A stretch of DNA of 64,000 bases from Marisa cornuarietis (Eukaryota > Mollusca > Gastropoda > Architaenioglossa > Ampullariidae): NCBI GenBank assembly GCA_004794655.1, contig SMMW01000178.1:596740-660739 (forward strand), written 5' to 3'. The position numbers and the translations under genes are program-made. Shown one piece after another: positions 1 through 12,177 of the stretch. Below the pieces are notes generated by a model that was not told where the DNA came from, made no database searches, and worked only from the letters and a program-made list of their open reading frames with translations. Each line of letters opens with the position of its first letter. Position 1 is the first letter of the stretch.

Positions 1-378
1 GGATGGAGATACACGTGTTACACTGTTTAGTGTGACTAATGTTTATTGTTTGTATGTTGTAACTTGTGTACCGCAGTGAAACTTCACTATGATAACAACC
101 ACACTACATATAATTAGCCTGAAAACAGGCTGTTTCCTTAGAATAAAGCAAAGTTCATAAAATCAAATTTCATGTAAACAAAATCATTCTAAGAAAGTAC
201 TTTCTAGATTTCCAAGAGCAATTATTTGACAAGATGTTAAAATAAAGCGTTTTAAAATTATTTTATAGATCTTGTATTAATGAAACTTCTTAATAACGAC
301 GAAGTTCGTAAGTACGTAATTATAAATAGATTTAATTACAATACTTACACATACAAAGCATTTTTTTAAAGCCTAGCC

Positions 379-590
379 ACTTCTGTCTGTGTGTTATTTA
401 TATCAAGGGTTAATTACTGTAATTCTTTGCTCGAGGGCTTCCCTGCTCACCTACACAAACCTCAGAACATACAAGACTCTGCTACTCGTCTTGTGTTTAG
501 ACACCCTGTCACTCTTCTCCTTCGTCCTCAGCAATTGCTGAGTGTTCACACTTCCATTAAGTGTCAGTTTTCTGCGCCTCATTTTTATTT
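379..590 (+). pseudogene. LINE reverse-transcriptase C-terminal fragment, part 1
   Basis: Translation gives a stretch with VNYCNSLLEGFP followed by IQDSATRLV. This matches the LDYCNSLL...QNNAARLV segment near the end of CR1/L2/Jockey-type reverse transcriptases. The match resumes at 862 after a SINE, so both pieces come from one copy. There is no start or continuous frame; it is a fossil. Confidence 0.6.
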
Positions 591-600
591 CTTTTAAGTA

Positions 601-850
601 AGATAAAAAAAAGGTAAGCTAAAGGTCATCCCATAACCTGTTCAGGTGGTAGGGGAGTGAGGTGTTAGAGACCCCACTTTTCTCGGGGCCAGCTTTTACA
701 TGAGGGTGGTGCCAATCTCCTCTCCCTCGCTGCCTTACCTTCCCAAACCCTCTATGTAGTCAGGTACCCATTCCCCTCAGCTGGGTCGACTGGGGGAAGT
801 TTGCTGCGCTTATCGGGAATTGAACCAACGCGCTCTCGATTCGGACTCCC
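601..850 (-). mobile_element. tRNA-derived SINE inserted into the LINE fragment
   Basis: The minus strand holds a B-box-like GGTTCAATTCCC near 815-830, followed by a unique body and a T/A-rich tail at 601-615. It is bounded by an 11-bp direct repeat, TCTTTTAAGTA, at 590-600 and 851-861: a target-site duplication. The tail region (about 610-680) is also found, inverted, in the SINE near 45130-45185. The A box is not clear, so the copy is probably 5'-truncated. Confidence 0.65.
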
Positions 851-861
851 TCTTTTAAGTA

Positions 862-1110
862 CTTGCCCTCACTATTCGTCTAAACTTCTCTCGACAAACT
901 TCTCTACTACCTACATCCCTGCCAGAACCTTTGTTCTTCGTCTTAACAGCCCACTTTGTGTATTCTTGTCACCAAACTAATGATGTATGGTCACTGGCTT
1001 GTTAGCTATAGTGCAGCAAAACACTGAAACTACCATTGATATCCGCCTCTTACACATCATTCAGTCGTATAAATATGCATTAAATCATGTCTTTTTCGTG
1101 AGCAGTACTC
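862..1110 (+). pseudogene. LINE reverse-transcriptase C-terminal fragment, part 2
   Basis: The continuation after the SINE reads YIPARTFVLRLNSP and then SYSAAKHWNYH with one break. This resembles the YTPSRSLRSS...FSVAAPKLWNSLP tail of CR1/L2-like reverse transcriptases. It contains stop codons and frame breaks. Nothing recognisable follows between 1110 and 1550. Confidence 0.55.
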
Positions 1111-1551
1111 CTAAGCACAGTCCGCTACTCGGAGTTAATGCTACTCACCCTGAGCAAATCAATCGTTTAGAGAAGGGATACCACTGTGCCAAGGAGGAAC
1201 AGTCACTTTACGGTAAAACAGTCTTTATGGAGAGGGCGGGGCAGGAATATTGAGGCAGCCGAGCTTTTTACTGCTCTACCTAACAACACTCGTCACCTGG
1301 CGGCAACTAAGGTCTGTAGAAGGGGAAAAGAAGAGGGTGGCCCAAGTCATCTGCGGTAACTAAGGTTCGAGAATGATTGCTACCCGCTATTTACACTCAG
1401 TTTCGGGAACTAATTCACCTGCTCCTGCGAACAGCCGAAGTGAAGGGATGAAAAGAGGTACAGAAATGAGATGTTCTTGATAGAAGCTTATTCTGTACAT
1501 CAATATCCATTACTCGTTTTTCAATTATTGTAAACACATTTTTAATCTTAC

Positions 1552-2058
1552 ATGTTAGGGGCTCCACTTCCAGGCGTGTCTTCGTGTCCCATTTCGTCAA
1601 TAAGGACGTGCAACAACCCTCCACTTGCAGCCTGTGACAAGTCGTCGATGGCCTTCTCCACGTTTTCGTTGCCATCAAGATCAACATGTAGAATGTGTAG
1701 CTGACTGGGTAATAAGTCCGGTGTGAACTGCTTCTTTATCGTCTGCAGCAGTAGGTGGTACAACATGATGCACGCTGCACGACCCCCCTTCCATGTACTC
1801 ACAATGTAGACGGGGTGACCACATCGCAGCCATTCTATGCCCATCATCAGCAGCACCACAGTTTTACCTGTACCGGGCGGTCCGGCCACAAAGAGTCTTG
1901 GAGGAGCCTTGTGAAGAAGGTCAGCTTGCTGTGGGAAGAGTGTTATGACAGCAGTATAGCAGTCTCCTGTGTGTGAAACAGCCTGACCCAGGGTCTTGAC
2001 AACCAGACGTGGGGGAGATATGCATGGTACAGTCACAGTTGTCGCTGGACCACAGAAC
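1552..2058 (-). CDS. Gene A P-loop helicase exon
   Basis: 507 nt between acceptor ...gtgccag and donor gtaaga, entering at phase 2 and leaving at phase 2, as in both paralogues. It encodes RFCGPATTV, then [18 protein letters not shown] (Walker A), VYIVST (motif Ia) and LLHVLIDEM (Walker B). The residues after DEM diverge from gene B. Confidence 0.75.
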
Positions 2059-3030
2059 CTGGCACAAAGAAAGTAGTCACACCAGAATGACTGTTTAAAT
2101 AAGACAAAAGAGATGATCACAGACTGATGTAAAGTTAAGATGGCGGTTTTGTTTCCAGCGTGATACACTATTAGCCTCTTGAGATTGTTCACTTCGACAA
2201 ATACCTAGGAACTGATTTTTGTTTGCCGGCTTAAACGGGATGCAAACCATGAATATGTTATTAAAAATGGTCAGCAAGGAGTGGACCTTCTTTGCAGGAT
2301 GAATCTCTAGAGTTTTTCAGTCAAATTAGCGATCCTTAGCTACTTTTATCAGTCATCCTTTTAAAGTCGTTTATCTCTATGTTTTGCATGCTTGTTTCAC
2401 AGTCTGTTTTTGTCAGAAAAAGTTTGAACAGTACTGTTCATATTTGTCCTAAAATAAAATAAAATAAAATAAAAAAACAGCAAAAAGGGAATTTCGATTC
2501 TTTTTGTGATCTGCAAATTAACGGAAAAGCTTTCAGTATTTCAGTCCCTCAAAATGTGGGTCTGCCATGAACTTGACATATATGGAGTCAACGAAAGTCA
2601 CAATTATTAATCGAATACATGAACATTTTATTGTATATTCAAAAACATGAGTAAAATAATGTTTTATTTGCAAACACTTCTTTGGACAAGAGAGGGTAAA
2701 AGTTAATGACTATTTCTATATTTTCAGATACTGCAAAGTTACAAAATATCTAGGCATCACTAGAAAAAAAAACAATCGTAAAGAAAAAACGGGAAAAGCG
2801 GTTAAATTTATTTTTAATATAAAACCCGATCACTATGAGGAACCTACTTAAATGGCATCTCATTTAAGCTAAACAATATAAAGAATTAAGAAACAAACAA
2901 GCGACAAACCAGGATATCAACCTGTACAACGACACCAGTAATCAAATAAGTAATCCGCTATTTCCACGTCCATGAAAATTGTATAAATGTCACCGTGCTT
3001 GTTCTAAATGTAAGTACAAACACACACACA

Positions 3031-3073
<43 letters not shown>

Positions 3074-4991
3074 ATCTGAGATCATTGTATGGAGACAGTG
3101 TGTTTGTATATACTTGCCTAGCTACTAACTTCTTGTAGACCACATCAGTCATGTGACTGTCATGTCCAGCCCCAGCCACACGTCGCTGCCACCAGTGTCC
3201 GAGTTCCCCCAGCACGTGACTACTGACGTCACACGGGGTCTCGGGGTCAGACAACTGATCAGAGCACAGACACAGGCCAGCGATGGCGGCGGGATCGGGT
3301 GCTTCTAGACATCGGCACAGATCCTGTAACAGAACCACGTGCCTTGAGATGTCAAACCTGTCGATACCTGACAGACATCTTATGTCGAGTAACATTAAGT
3401 GAGAACAGGTAGAGCTACGCCAAAGGGAGGCTTACATATTAAACTTACCTAACACACAAATCAAACTGAGAACACACTTGAGAGAGAACAAACAAGTTAC
3501 ATTAGAGTTGCACACAGTTACAGACAATGACTTTAGTTACATCTTTAAAGTGACAGATTGCAGATTTTTCTTATACAAAAATGCAACCAAGATAAATATT
3601 TATCTGCTCGATGAAAATGAAAATGTTATATTAAAGATAATTGTACATTGCATTGCAAAGGTCGTTGTAATTTACTCTCTCTTTGCTGCCCCTGTTGTGG
3701 TCTCCTCATTGGTACCCGTAAATCATTGAAATCAATTACAAGCCCCCCCACCCAACAAATTATGCGAAAAAGCGGTTAAGAGTAGAAAGGATAAGATTCC
3801 ATTTTAACTCCGTCCTTTACAGTAATAATCACGGACCATGGTAATAATATTAGTGATGGAAGACAATGTCTATTTATAGTCTTGAAGCCATGAAACTAAA
3901 TGTATTTCACAAAAGTCCCGTGAGAAACCTCACGTGACGATGAGCACACAACGCCGACTGACTCACTCATCTGAAAACTGCTTTTGTCTTAGTCACATGC
4001 TTTGAGATGTGTTATGTGTTACAGTCGGACCTCGCTAAGTCGAACTCAAAGGGACCCGAAAAAAAATTCGTCTTACGGAGTTTTCGAGTTAGGGAAAATG
4101 GCGTAATAGGCGGAGGTTAATCAAGGACAATGTTTTTCCGGCTTAATTACTGTATTATAACCGTTAATTATACAGTATTATCGTTTTATACGGATGCATG
4201 TACTGCCATTTCCGCGGCACGTACCGCACGGGAAAAACCACACCGACACGAACTCTATTCAGTGCTCGTCCCGATAAGAGACTGACAAAGGAAACCACCA
4301 ATTAACGGTCCACTGGTCAAGTTACCACCGCCACCGCCTGAAAGGATGGTCAAGGCGGGTGGCCATAAATCTTGACCAGTGATGCGCGGCCCACCGACTT
4401 GAAGCGGTCCTGGGAAAAAGTCTAGTGTCGGCCAGTTCCCCTGAGTCGGTCAACTTCAAAGGGGGGACTGGTGTGAGTCAGTTTGTTGTCCACTGTGTGA
4501 CAGAGCACGCAACCAACCTTTCACACAAAGATGAAAGGAAAATGGGATAAAAGTGTCTTTCTTGAGACAGTCTGGAACAGTTTGAGACATAGTTGCGTCT
4601 GGTTGGTGATGACTCAAAATTCGACTAAGGGAGGTTGGAAGCCAAAAATCTTCGAGTTAAGGAGATCTAAAATACATTGTTCTTATGGAATTTGGCCGGG
4701 ACCCAACAATTAATTCGAGATAGGGAGGTTTTCGACTTAGGGAAGTTCGACTTAGCGAGGTCCGACTGTATGATGTTTCAACAAACTACAGTAACCTTTT
4801 CTCAAGAGAGAACATAATTGGAAAAAATTTTCTGTGATTATTTTATGTCATTATTTTAGCAATTGTTAGTGCATGTAATAATGAGTAAAGTAGAAATAAT
4901 GATAAGAAATGATGTTTCGGAGCAAAATTCAAGAACCTTAGTCTACAAACTTTCTGTTAACGAAAGGAATACTTCATACGCACGCGCGAAA

Positions 4992-5041
<50 letters not shown>

Positions 5042-8000
5042 GACCAAAAGGGGTGAAATGGGGATTAACACTGCTCAGGTGTCTAGACTGACTTAACATA
5101 CAACTTGAGATCTGGAGTAGTGTTGATGACTGTAACTCCTTTTCAAAAAGAAATAAAGATCTTTCGGGAATAATAAATGAAAGATGCTAATCACCACAGC
5201 TAGATGGTGTAGTCAAACGCCAGGCTGTGCTAGTTGACAATAGAGTTGAAAGTTTAGTTTTACAAACAGTAACATAGAGTTTAAACATGCCTTCTGCTTT
5301 ATTTCATAAGACACTTGTTGTGGAAAACGTTTTCAGGCAAACTGTTGTGGTGCGGCCATGTCGCCAGCCACAAGACACTAAGACTGTCCCTCACCATGGA
5401 GGGTGTCGTCAACCCTGAGGTGGACAGAGAATGGACTGGATGGTAAACATGAAAGACTGGACTGGTATCTCATTGCACAACCACCGTTCAGAACCATCGT
5501 CAGAGATGTCAGTAGCTGTTTATCAGGGACTCACAAAGGACCAACCGGTTGAACGGAGGACATATCGCCACACCCCCTCCCCCACAACCGACCGGAACTG
5601 ATTGGCCAGGTTATCGGACAATCAGCTAAATACGCATTCTCTCTTTAACACCTTGTCAGGGTAAATCAAATTTTTTTACACGAAATCCAATTTCTATTTC
5701 AGCACAACTCGGATATTTTTTTATCTAAATGTTCCTTTGGTCGAACTGTCTCTAAAGCATAAAAACAAGAACATGAACAAATTAGTTACGTGAGTAGACT
5801 TAAAGCAATGCCGCATTGTAATGTGCACCCCATTGACAAATAAAGTCTTATCTTATCTTACATAGGCACAGTTGTTACAACTAAGAAAGAATAAAAAGTG
5901 TAGCAATGTGCTTGAAAACAAAACAGATTCTAGAAGTTAAAGAACAAATGAATAGTTTTGTAGTAAACATAGACCGCATTCATAAATGTATGGGTTTCAT
6001 GGATACATGCGAAGACACAAATAAGATGGCTAGACATTCTACCTATAAGCTAAGATTTGCTGCAAAATATTATATGTGATGATAAAAACCAATCCTAGTA
6101 TAACATGTATAAACATATCTTTCCAGTTACTGTGACACACAAACTAAAGATACCATGTGGTAAATATAGTATCACTATAGTAGTCTCATACTATATTGTA
6201 AAGCGAAGACGAGTAACTACACACCATGCTGATATCAGTCTACGGCGGTGTATGAACAAGTGACACGCACTTTTTATTAAATTTCAAAGAAACAGTTTTA
6301 TTTTTATTTTTAGTTTGAAGGGATATTTGTGCTACAAATGGAGTCTTTAATGGTAATCTGCTTATTTATTGCTTAGAGTTCACACCTGTTGCACTAGTAC
6401 CTCAGTACACAAACTATATGAACTATTTTGTAGCAGGCTGAAAGCGAAGTTGTTAGTAGAATAGTTACCTGAGTCAGGTGGGTGTCGTCAGAGATGGCCT
6501 GTTCTACCTGACCAGCCGTGAGGTTGGGGAAAGCGATGGTCTTAGTGATGCGCAGACCGGGAGCGATGTCGGACACCAGGTGAGACAACATGGCCTCCGC
6601 CTTGTCCAGCTGTGAGATGGCATCTTTTAGTTTTTTTCTAATGTTGTTGTCTATATCCTGCTGTGACATGGTTAACTTCTTAGTGAGGTCACCAAATGCT
6701 TTCACCTGGCAAACCACGAATCCGTAATGCCGGTGAATAAGAAGCACATCATATGAGCCCTGTGGAGTCTTGGAAGAAGTTTTAGGAATGTTTTGAGCAA
6801 TAGGTAGCTGGGCAGCCGCAGCAGCATAAACAGGTTCACCCAGATACTGCCCGAAGTGAAGCTGACTCATCCCAACCAAAACTTCTTTATTCCGTTCAGA
6901 AAGTTCCTGCAGGCAGACGAGTACTCGTTGTTTGGCAGCATCATCTCTGATATCACTTTCTTGAACTTTAGGAGGCTGAGGCACTGAGGGCTTAACATCG
7001 GAAGAAGCAGCTTCAAGCTCAATGTGCTGAGATGCCTGTTCGTGTGGAGTAGGAATGATACACTGACCTGCTTGTGCATGTGCTTTGGTCTGGGTGTATT
7101 GACCAGTCGGCTCAGGTGATGTTTGGATGCACTGATTGGTCAGTCCGAGTGGTGTCACGGTGTACTGACCTGTCAGTTCAGGTGGTGTATGGATGTATTC
7201 ACCGGTCATACCATGTGGTGACAGAATATGCTGGTCTGCCTGTCTAGGTGGTGTCGTCTGCATGTAGTGAGATGCCAGACCAGATTGTGTCGTCTGGCTG
7301 TGTTGATAAGACTCTCGCAGTGGTGTCCGGTATATGTACTGACCTGCTTGTCCAGGTGGTGTCGTCTGGAGATATTGACCTGCTTGTCTAAGTGGTGTCG
7401 TCTGGCTATACTGATAGGCCTCGCCAACTAGTGTTGGATACATGTACTGACCTGCTTGTCCAGGTGGTGTCGTCTCGATATATTGACCAGCTTGAGCAGC
7501 AGGTAAACGGATGTACTGACCTTGTCCAATAAATGGCGGCGGGTATTGAACTGTTAGTCCACATGGTGTCTGCTGGATGTCATGAATAGATCGTCCTGAT
7601 GTTGTCGTCTGGCTATATTGACCAGTCTGTCCTGGTGGGTAACTCTGGATACCCTGACCATCCTGTCCTGGAGGTGAATGACCGGTGCTTCCTGTTGGTG
7701 TCGTCTGGAGATATTGACCGGCTTGTACATTTGGTGCTGTCTGCTTGTACTGACTGGTATGTACAAGTGGGGCCGCTTGAATGTGCTTACCTGTATGTCC
7801 AGGTTGTGTCAGCTGATTGTATTGACCGGTCTGTTTAGGTTGTTGTGCTGCCTGGATATACTGACCGAACTGTACAGGAGGTGTCTGGATGAGCTGGCCG
7901 TTCTGTCTATGTGATGTCTCATTGTAGTGACCCACTTGTCCAGGTGCTGTCAGTTGAATGCACTGACCTGCCTGTCTTCGTGGTGCCGCTTGGATGTAGT

Positions 8001-9102
8001 TACCGGTCTGTTCTGGTGATGGTAGGTGACCAGCGTGTTTAGATGGTGCCATACGGTTTGAATAACCGGCCTTATCATCTGGTGTCAGCTGATTTACCTG
8101 ACTGAAGTGTCCAGGTGGTGTTGTCTGGTTAGAATTGCAAGGCTGTTCAGCTGATGTCGGTTGGATACATTGAATGGTTTGTCCCAGTAAAGTAGGCTGG
8201 GTGTCCTGATATTCGTGATCAGGTGGGGTTGGCTCAGTGCTCTGACTAGCATCTCTAGGAAGTTTTTGCTCGCTGTCTCCTTCATTTGGTGTCAGTTGGT
8301 CTGACTTACAAGACTGTCCATGTTCTGAGTTAAGGACCAGAACATCTTGACCAGCAATTGTTTCTTTGGTCATCGGCACGCAGTTGAAGTAGACAGGAGG
8401 CAGGAAGTAGGCGCGAGAGTCGAGATCAGGGAATGCGTCCTGAACCCACTGGAGCCAGAATGTCTGCGCTTGTTCTGAGATGGTTTGCTGAAGCAAAATT
8501 GGTTCATGACATGTTAGTATATAAAATCAAACTATATCCATTGCCTGTCTTAAAATATCGAGTTGACACCAAAAATGAATGTCATCGTATTCACAGGTTT
8601 GGAGTTCTCTAGATTCTTCCTTGATTCATCACATTTTCCCCACATAGTTCACAACACTCGCTTTAGTTCCCACATTGTCTCTTCAATGAGAAATGAGACT
8701 ATCGTTTTTAGTAGGAAAACAGCACCATTAACAAAGCCGTTATGGGAATGTGTGTTGTCTGAATATAATTCCTATAGTCTAAGAGCGATCGAGACGAAGT
8801 TTTCAGATAAAAGTATAATGGAAAAGGGTACAAAACTTGAAATAGGTGGTAAGACGGAAAAGGTCAATGACTCCATAAACATCAAATGGATTTAGGTTAA
8901 ATATAATTAAATCGAGTTTCATGCCTTATACGACAAGCGCGAGAGTTATTGTGCAACTAGCAAACAAATAGAAACGGTTACTGTTTCCTATCATTATGCT
9001 TAATATTAAAATTTAGCTTTCGTGTTTAAAGAATATTGTTCAAAATTAAAAGTACATACTATGCTATGTTTAGTCCCCCATGTTCTTAATGATAAGGTGT
9101 AT

Positions 9103-9161
<59 letters not shown>

Positions 9162-11959
9162 TCCTTTATTCGCCAAGTGACATAGCACGAGGAACTTGAC
9201 TTGATGATGGCCACATTTTACCAACAATAACTCTCCCATACACACAGATATACGCACAGTAGACCCACTCCCATTCACACAAACACTCTCTTGCGTTCAC
9301 TAGGTATGCCAGTGGTTGCGATCGAGCAGTCCCACAGTCTCTTGCAAGAGTGAGAATATATGACTGGAACACCCCAACCCTACACATTAATCCCTAGACC
9401 CCAGGGGGCATGTTGATCAATCGGGTCTGACTCGGGCCAAAACGGAGTTAAGTGAGGAAACAGCCTTGGCAAAGAAGCTGTTTCTCAAGCGAGATGTTCT
9501 GGACTGAAACTGTCGATATCTAAGTTCAGAGGGCATGCGACAGAAAAGGCCATTTGCCGGGTGGGAAATGTCCGCCACAATCTTACACGCCCTGCCTAAG
9601 CAGCGCTGGGCGTAGACTGTGTCTATCGATGGTAGCCTATGGCCTACAACGCTGCTAGCTGCACGTACTACCCGGTCAAGTAGGTCCTTCTGTTTCTGGG
9701 TGGCGCTGCCATACCAGACAGTAACAGAGAATGACAATACACTCTCAACCACCGCCCGGTAGAATTGGACAAGAACTGCCCTCCTCAGGCCCAACTTTTT
9801 CAGCTGACGCAAAAAGAAAAGTCGTTTCTGGGCCTTTTTGGTGATGACTACTACATTATTTTGCCAGCTAAGGTCATTGGAGATGGTGGTTCCTAAGAAC
9901 TTGAGATGATCGACTTGCTCGATGACCTCACCGTTGACAAGAAGAGGCATCATTGGGCCTCTCCTCTTACGGAAGTCAACTATCATCTCCTTGGTCTTAG
10001 ACACATTCAGTAGTAGACTATTTTCACTGCACCATGCCACCAGAAGGTCTACCTCCCGTCGATATGCAGACTCGTCTTTGTTTGCGATGAGGCCAACAAC
10101 CGTGGTATCGTCGGCAAGCTTCACCATCCGAATGGATCCGTCAGATGAGACACAATCGTTGGTGTAGAGACAGTGCAAAAAGGGAGAGAGGACGCAGCCT
10201 TGAGGAGTACCTGTACTGAGGGTGTTAAAGAGGATATTATTTATTTTAACTCTCTGGGGTCAACACAGAAGGAAGTAAAGGATCCAGAAGCAGATTGACT
10301 GGGAAAGACCAAACGCTGAGAGCTTAGCAAAGAGTTTCTGAGGAATGATGGTGTTGAAGGCAGAGCTGTAATCTACAAAGAGGAGGCGTACATAGGAGCC
10401 AGGGGATTCAAGGTGCTGGAGGATGAAGTGAAGGGCTAGAGAGATTACTGTGTAGCCCTGGAGGATAAGGTTTACATGATGCCTAGATGGTGCGTGCATA
10501 AACGAAGTGTAAATTCTATTAAAACATTAGCAAGACAACGTGTTGTATTTTTCAATCATGAGGCTAAATATTGAATTTATAAGCTAAAAAAGCCAAATAG
10601 TGCAAATCCAGTCATCATTTCTGTGGGTGTGGCGACTGTGAGGGATTTTTCACGCCTGACTGTTCGTAACAGATTTTTCTTTTGCAATAATTTACAAGAA
10701 TCGCACTGGCTCTTAAGAGTAACTGGGTTTTCATTATTACCAAAACGTAGTTACCCTACTGTAGGAAAGTCACTTAAAGGTTCAGGCATAAAGTAAAGAA
10801 GAAGAAAAAACCCCAAAAGGGTGTTGCAATGCTGCGCTAGGCGCGATATTTGAGCTGATGGACCTCAACAGTGAATTCAGCTGCGACAGTCACACAGACA
10901 TGGCTTCTCTGAAAAACAACCTTTCCCAAGAACGACAACGACCTTAGGAAGTCCAGAGAATCGCCAATGCACAAGACTCCAGTGTGAATGTGTTTGAAGA
11001 ATCATTGGCGTACTGTTATTAAATTATGTATTTATTTTTTTGAATGTTTAGTACGTTTGACTGTCGTTACCTCGTGATAACAAACATTAGGTGATAATGA
11101 ATGTCTCTTAAACTTGCATGCAACTCGAAGTGTCTCAGACACTTTTTCTACTTTTCAATGATAATTTTGACATCACAGATATTAACTTATGCATCTGTCT
11201 TTGTCAAAATTAATCCAACACAGTTACTGCACCTTAGAACCAGTTTTCTGACTGATGAGACTGACAGCCTTTCCAATAGCTTTCGGAGTACCCCGGATGA
11301 TGATAATCTTCATGCCCGTTGCAGGTGATGGATTAGGATCGAACTGTACTTCAGAAGCACGTGACTGCTTCTTGACCTCTTGAAGTGGGCACGTGTTTCC
11401 TTAAACATCAATGAACACATTATTTAGAAACTGTAATAAAAAATGTTCTTACTGTTGGTGCTCATATCGCCGAAAGACAAGGGAGAAGTAAATAATGTTT
11501 CTAATAATAAAGTTATCTTCATTGTTTTGTTTGCAAAGCTGATCGCACGCTCTGTTTCTGTTGTGTAATACATTGTGACTGATATACACGGTGATAAAGC
11601 TGGTTTGCACTGTTTTGTTTCTAAGACATGTAATCTACCATTGTCTTTAAGAAATGTTGCTTACAGGTGTTCACAGGAAATACAATCCCACCTATTTATG
11701 AAAACAAGTGTCAACCTACTTGAGGAAATGAGAAAAAAGTTACTTGCTTCTGTGAGAAGGACAACCCGCCTCTATATTTAAATACAGCTGACCGTTTCAT
11801 ATACGAAAAGAAAATCTTTGAAGTTTGAAAGAAATACCACCTACCATTGTCTGCTAGAAGAGTAGCCTCATCATTGCTCACTGAGTGTAGATAAACTTTG
11901 ACCCGGCCACCACCGCCAGAATCTCCTCCACCACCACCCGCCCCTTGCTTCTGCTTGTC
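1552..11959 (-). CDS. Gene A: KH-NERD nuclease-SF1 helicase family protein (partial)
   Basis: The minus-strand coding exons seen are 11959-11845, 11399-11233, 8487-6469, 3323-3118 and 2058-1552. Each matches an exon of the complete paralogue at 48724-62321 in order, size class and phase. Domains in order are a Gly-rich KH-like N-terminus, a conserved block of about 50 residues, a long Gln/Pro/Thr repeat linker, a NERD-like domain, a Cys/Trp linker exon and the helicase N-half with GPPGTGKT and a DE motif. No start exon was found upstream of 11959, and no helicase C-terminal exons lie below 1552, so the gene runs off the window or is truncated. Every exon seen is open. The nuclease ExK is QVK here and one donor is GC. 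The family role is inferred: nucleic-acid unwinding and cleavage. Confidence 0.7.
3019..3070. repeat. (CA)n microsatellite
   Basis: A nearly pure CA dinucleotide run with one TA interruption, just downstream of a gene A exon on its coding strand. Confidence 0.95.
3118..3323 (-). CDS. Gene A Cys/Trp linker exon with GC donor
   Basis: Exactly 206 nt, the same length as the equivalent exons at 21169-21374 and 56818-57023. It encodes [28 protein letters not shown] and [14 protein letters not shown]. The acceptor is ...gttacag and the donor reads TAG|gcaagt, a GC-AG intron. No known domain was recognised; its invariance suggests a structural link between nuclease and helicase. Confidence 0.75.
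4022..4768. mobile_element. pogo/Tigger-like MITE
   Basis: 747 bp bounded by long terminal inverted repeats, CAGTCGGACCTCGCTAAGTC at the left and its near-perfect complement at the right end. It is flanked by TA on both sides (4020-4021, 4769-4770). The ends resemble pogo/Tigger elements of the Tc1/mariner superfamily. There is no transposase frame; it is non-autonomous. It lies in a gene A intron. Confidence 0.8.
4993..5038. repeat. (CA)n microsatellite
   Basis: Pure CA dinucleotide run. Confidence 0.95.
5335..5862 (+). mobile_element. Degenerate LINE 3' end with TCTTA tail
   Basis: Translation near 5345 gives [20 protein letters not shown] and then DREWTGW. This resembles the WFGHVARH...LEG...RRR..W C-terminus of RTE-type LINE proteins. 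The segment ends AATAAAGTCTTATCTTATCTTA, the short-repeat tail typical of such elements. Stops and frame breaks show an old copy in the gene A intron. Confidence 0.5.
6469..8487 (-). CDS. Gene A NERD exon with expanded repeat linker
   Basis: One 2,019-nt exon (673 codons, phase 0 to 0; acceptor gcttcag, donor gtaact); its equivalents are 753 and 723 nt. Residues 1-52 are the conserved block with [17 protein letters not shown] and AGQDVLVL. Residues of about 60-465 are a 12-residue tandem repeat of the form [12 protein letters not shown]. The C-terminal part aligns with the NERD-like domain, with [11 protein letters not shown] and then [10 protein letters not shown] where the paralogues have EVK, followed by [20 protein letters not shown]. 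The frame is open throughout despite the repeats, so the protein is probably maintained. Confidence 0.8.
6990..8290 (-). repeat. Coding minisatellite, about 36-bp unit
   Basis: Tandem, imperfect 36-bp units each encode about 12 residues, such as [12 protein letters not shown], with occasional 11-residue units. The unit is a multiple of three, so copy-number change keeps frame. About thirty copies are estimated from the extra length over gene B, whose linker keeps only a short GQTGQSGQSAQSGQ remnant. Confidence 0.8.
9106..10499 (-). mobile_element. Truncated LINE with reverse transcriptase and (ATT)n tail
   Basis: On the minus strand, 10499-10260 reads [12 protein letters not shown] and [18 protein letters not shown] (RT motif A). 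A single TGA near 10258 interrupts the frame. It then reads [14 protein letters not shown] (motif B) and [12 protein letters not shown] (motif C), and continues to a stop at 9417. The 3' UTR ends in an (ATT)n tail, seen as (AAT)n at 9106-9162 on the plus strand. It is Rex/CR1/L2-like and 5'-truncated near 10500. The nonsense codon makes it defective. Confidence 0.8.
10500..11232. other. Gene A intron sequence, nothing recognised
   Basis: AT-rich unique sequence between the LINE and the KH exon. No exon, repeat array or RNA gene could be supported. Confidence 0.5.
11233..11399 (-). CDS. Gene A KH-like exon
   Basis: 167 nt, phase 1 to 0. Acceptor tttaag, donor gtgcag. Encodes [20 protein letters not shown], then [20 protein letters not shown]. 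The layout (helix, TG-like turn, strand, IRG-TP, final helix) matches the second half of a type-I KH domain, but no clear GxxG loop is present. Confidence 0.65.
11845..11959 (-). CDS. Gene A Gly-rich exon
   Basis: 115 nt, phase 0 to 1. Acceptor ctacag, donor gtaggt. Encodes [18 protein letters not shown], then [19 protein letters not shown]. The latter aligns with VYLHAVTEEQAVLLEDT in gene B and may be the first strand and helix of the KH-like fold. Confidence 0.7.
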
Positions 11960-12077
11960 CTGTAGATGGACAGTCAACATAGAAGACAATATAAGCACAT
12001 ATCAAGTATACAAGTCTACATATCAACTTGTGGAAGATAGGAACACCGTGTAGAAGATTTTGAATGCAATGATGTCA

Positions 12078-12177
12078 TGTGACGTGTATGTGACAGTAAG
12101 TGACGTTATGTGACAGTAAGTGACAGTAAGTGACGTTATGTGACAGTAAGTGACAGTAAGTGACAGTAAGTGACATA
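12078..12177. repeat. 10-bp tandem repeat
   Basis: Alternating decamers GTGACAGTAA and GTGACGTTAT, about ten copies. Confidence 0.85.

Noticed and set aside
7228..7914. Plus-strand frames opposite the gene A repeat
   Set aside because: Mirror frames of the 36-bp coding repeat; the minus-strand frame is the one that aligns with paralogues.
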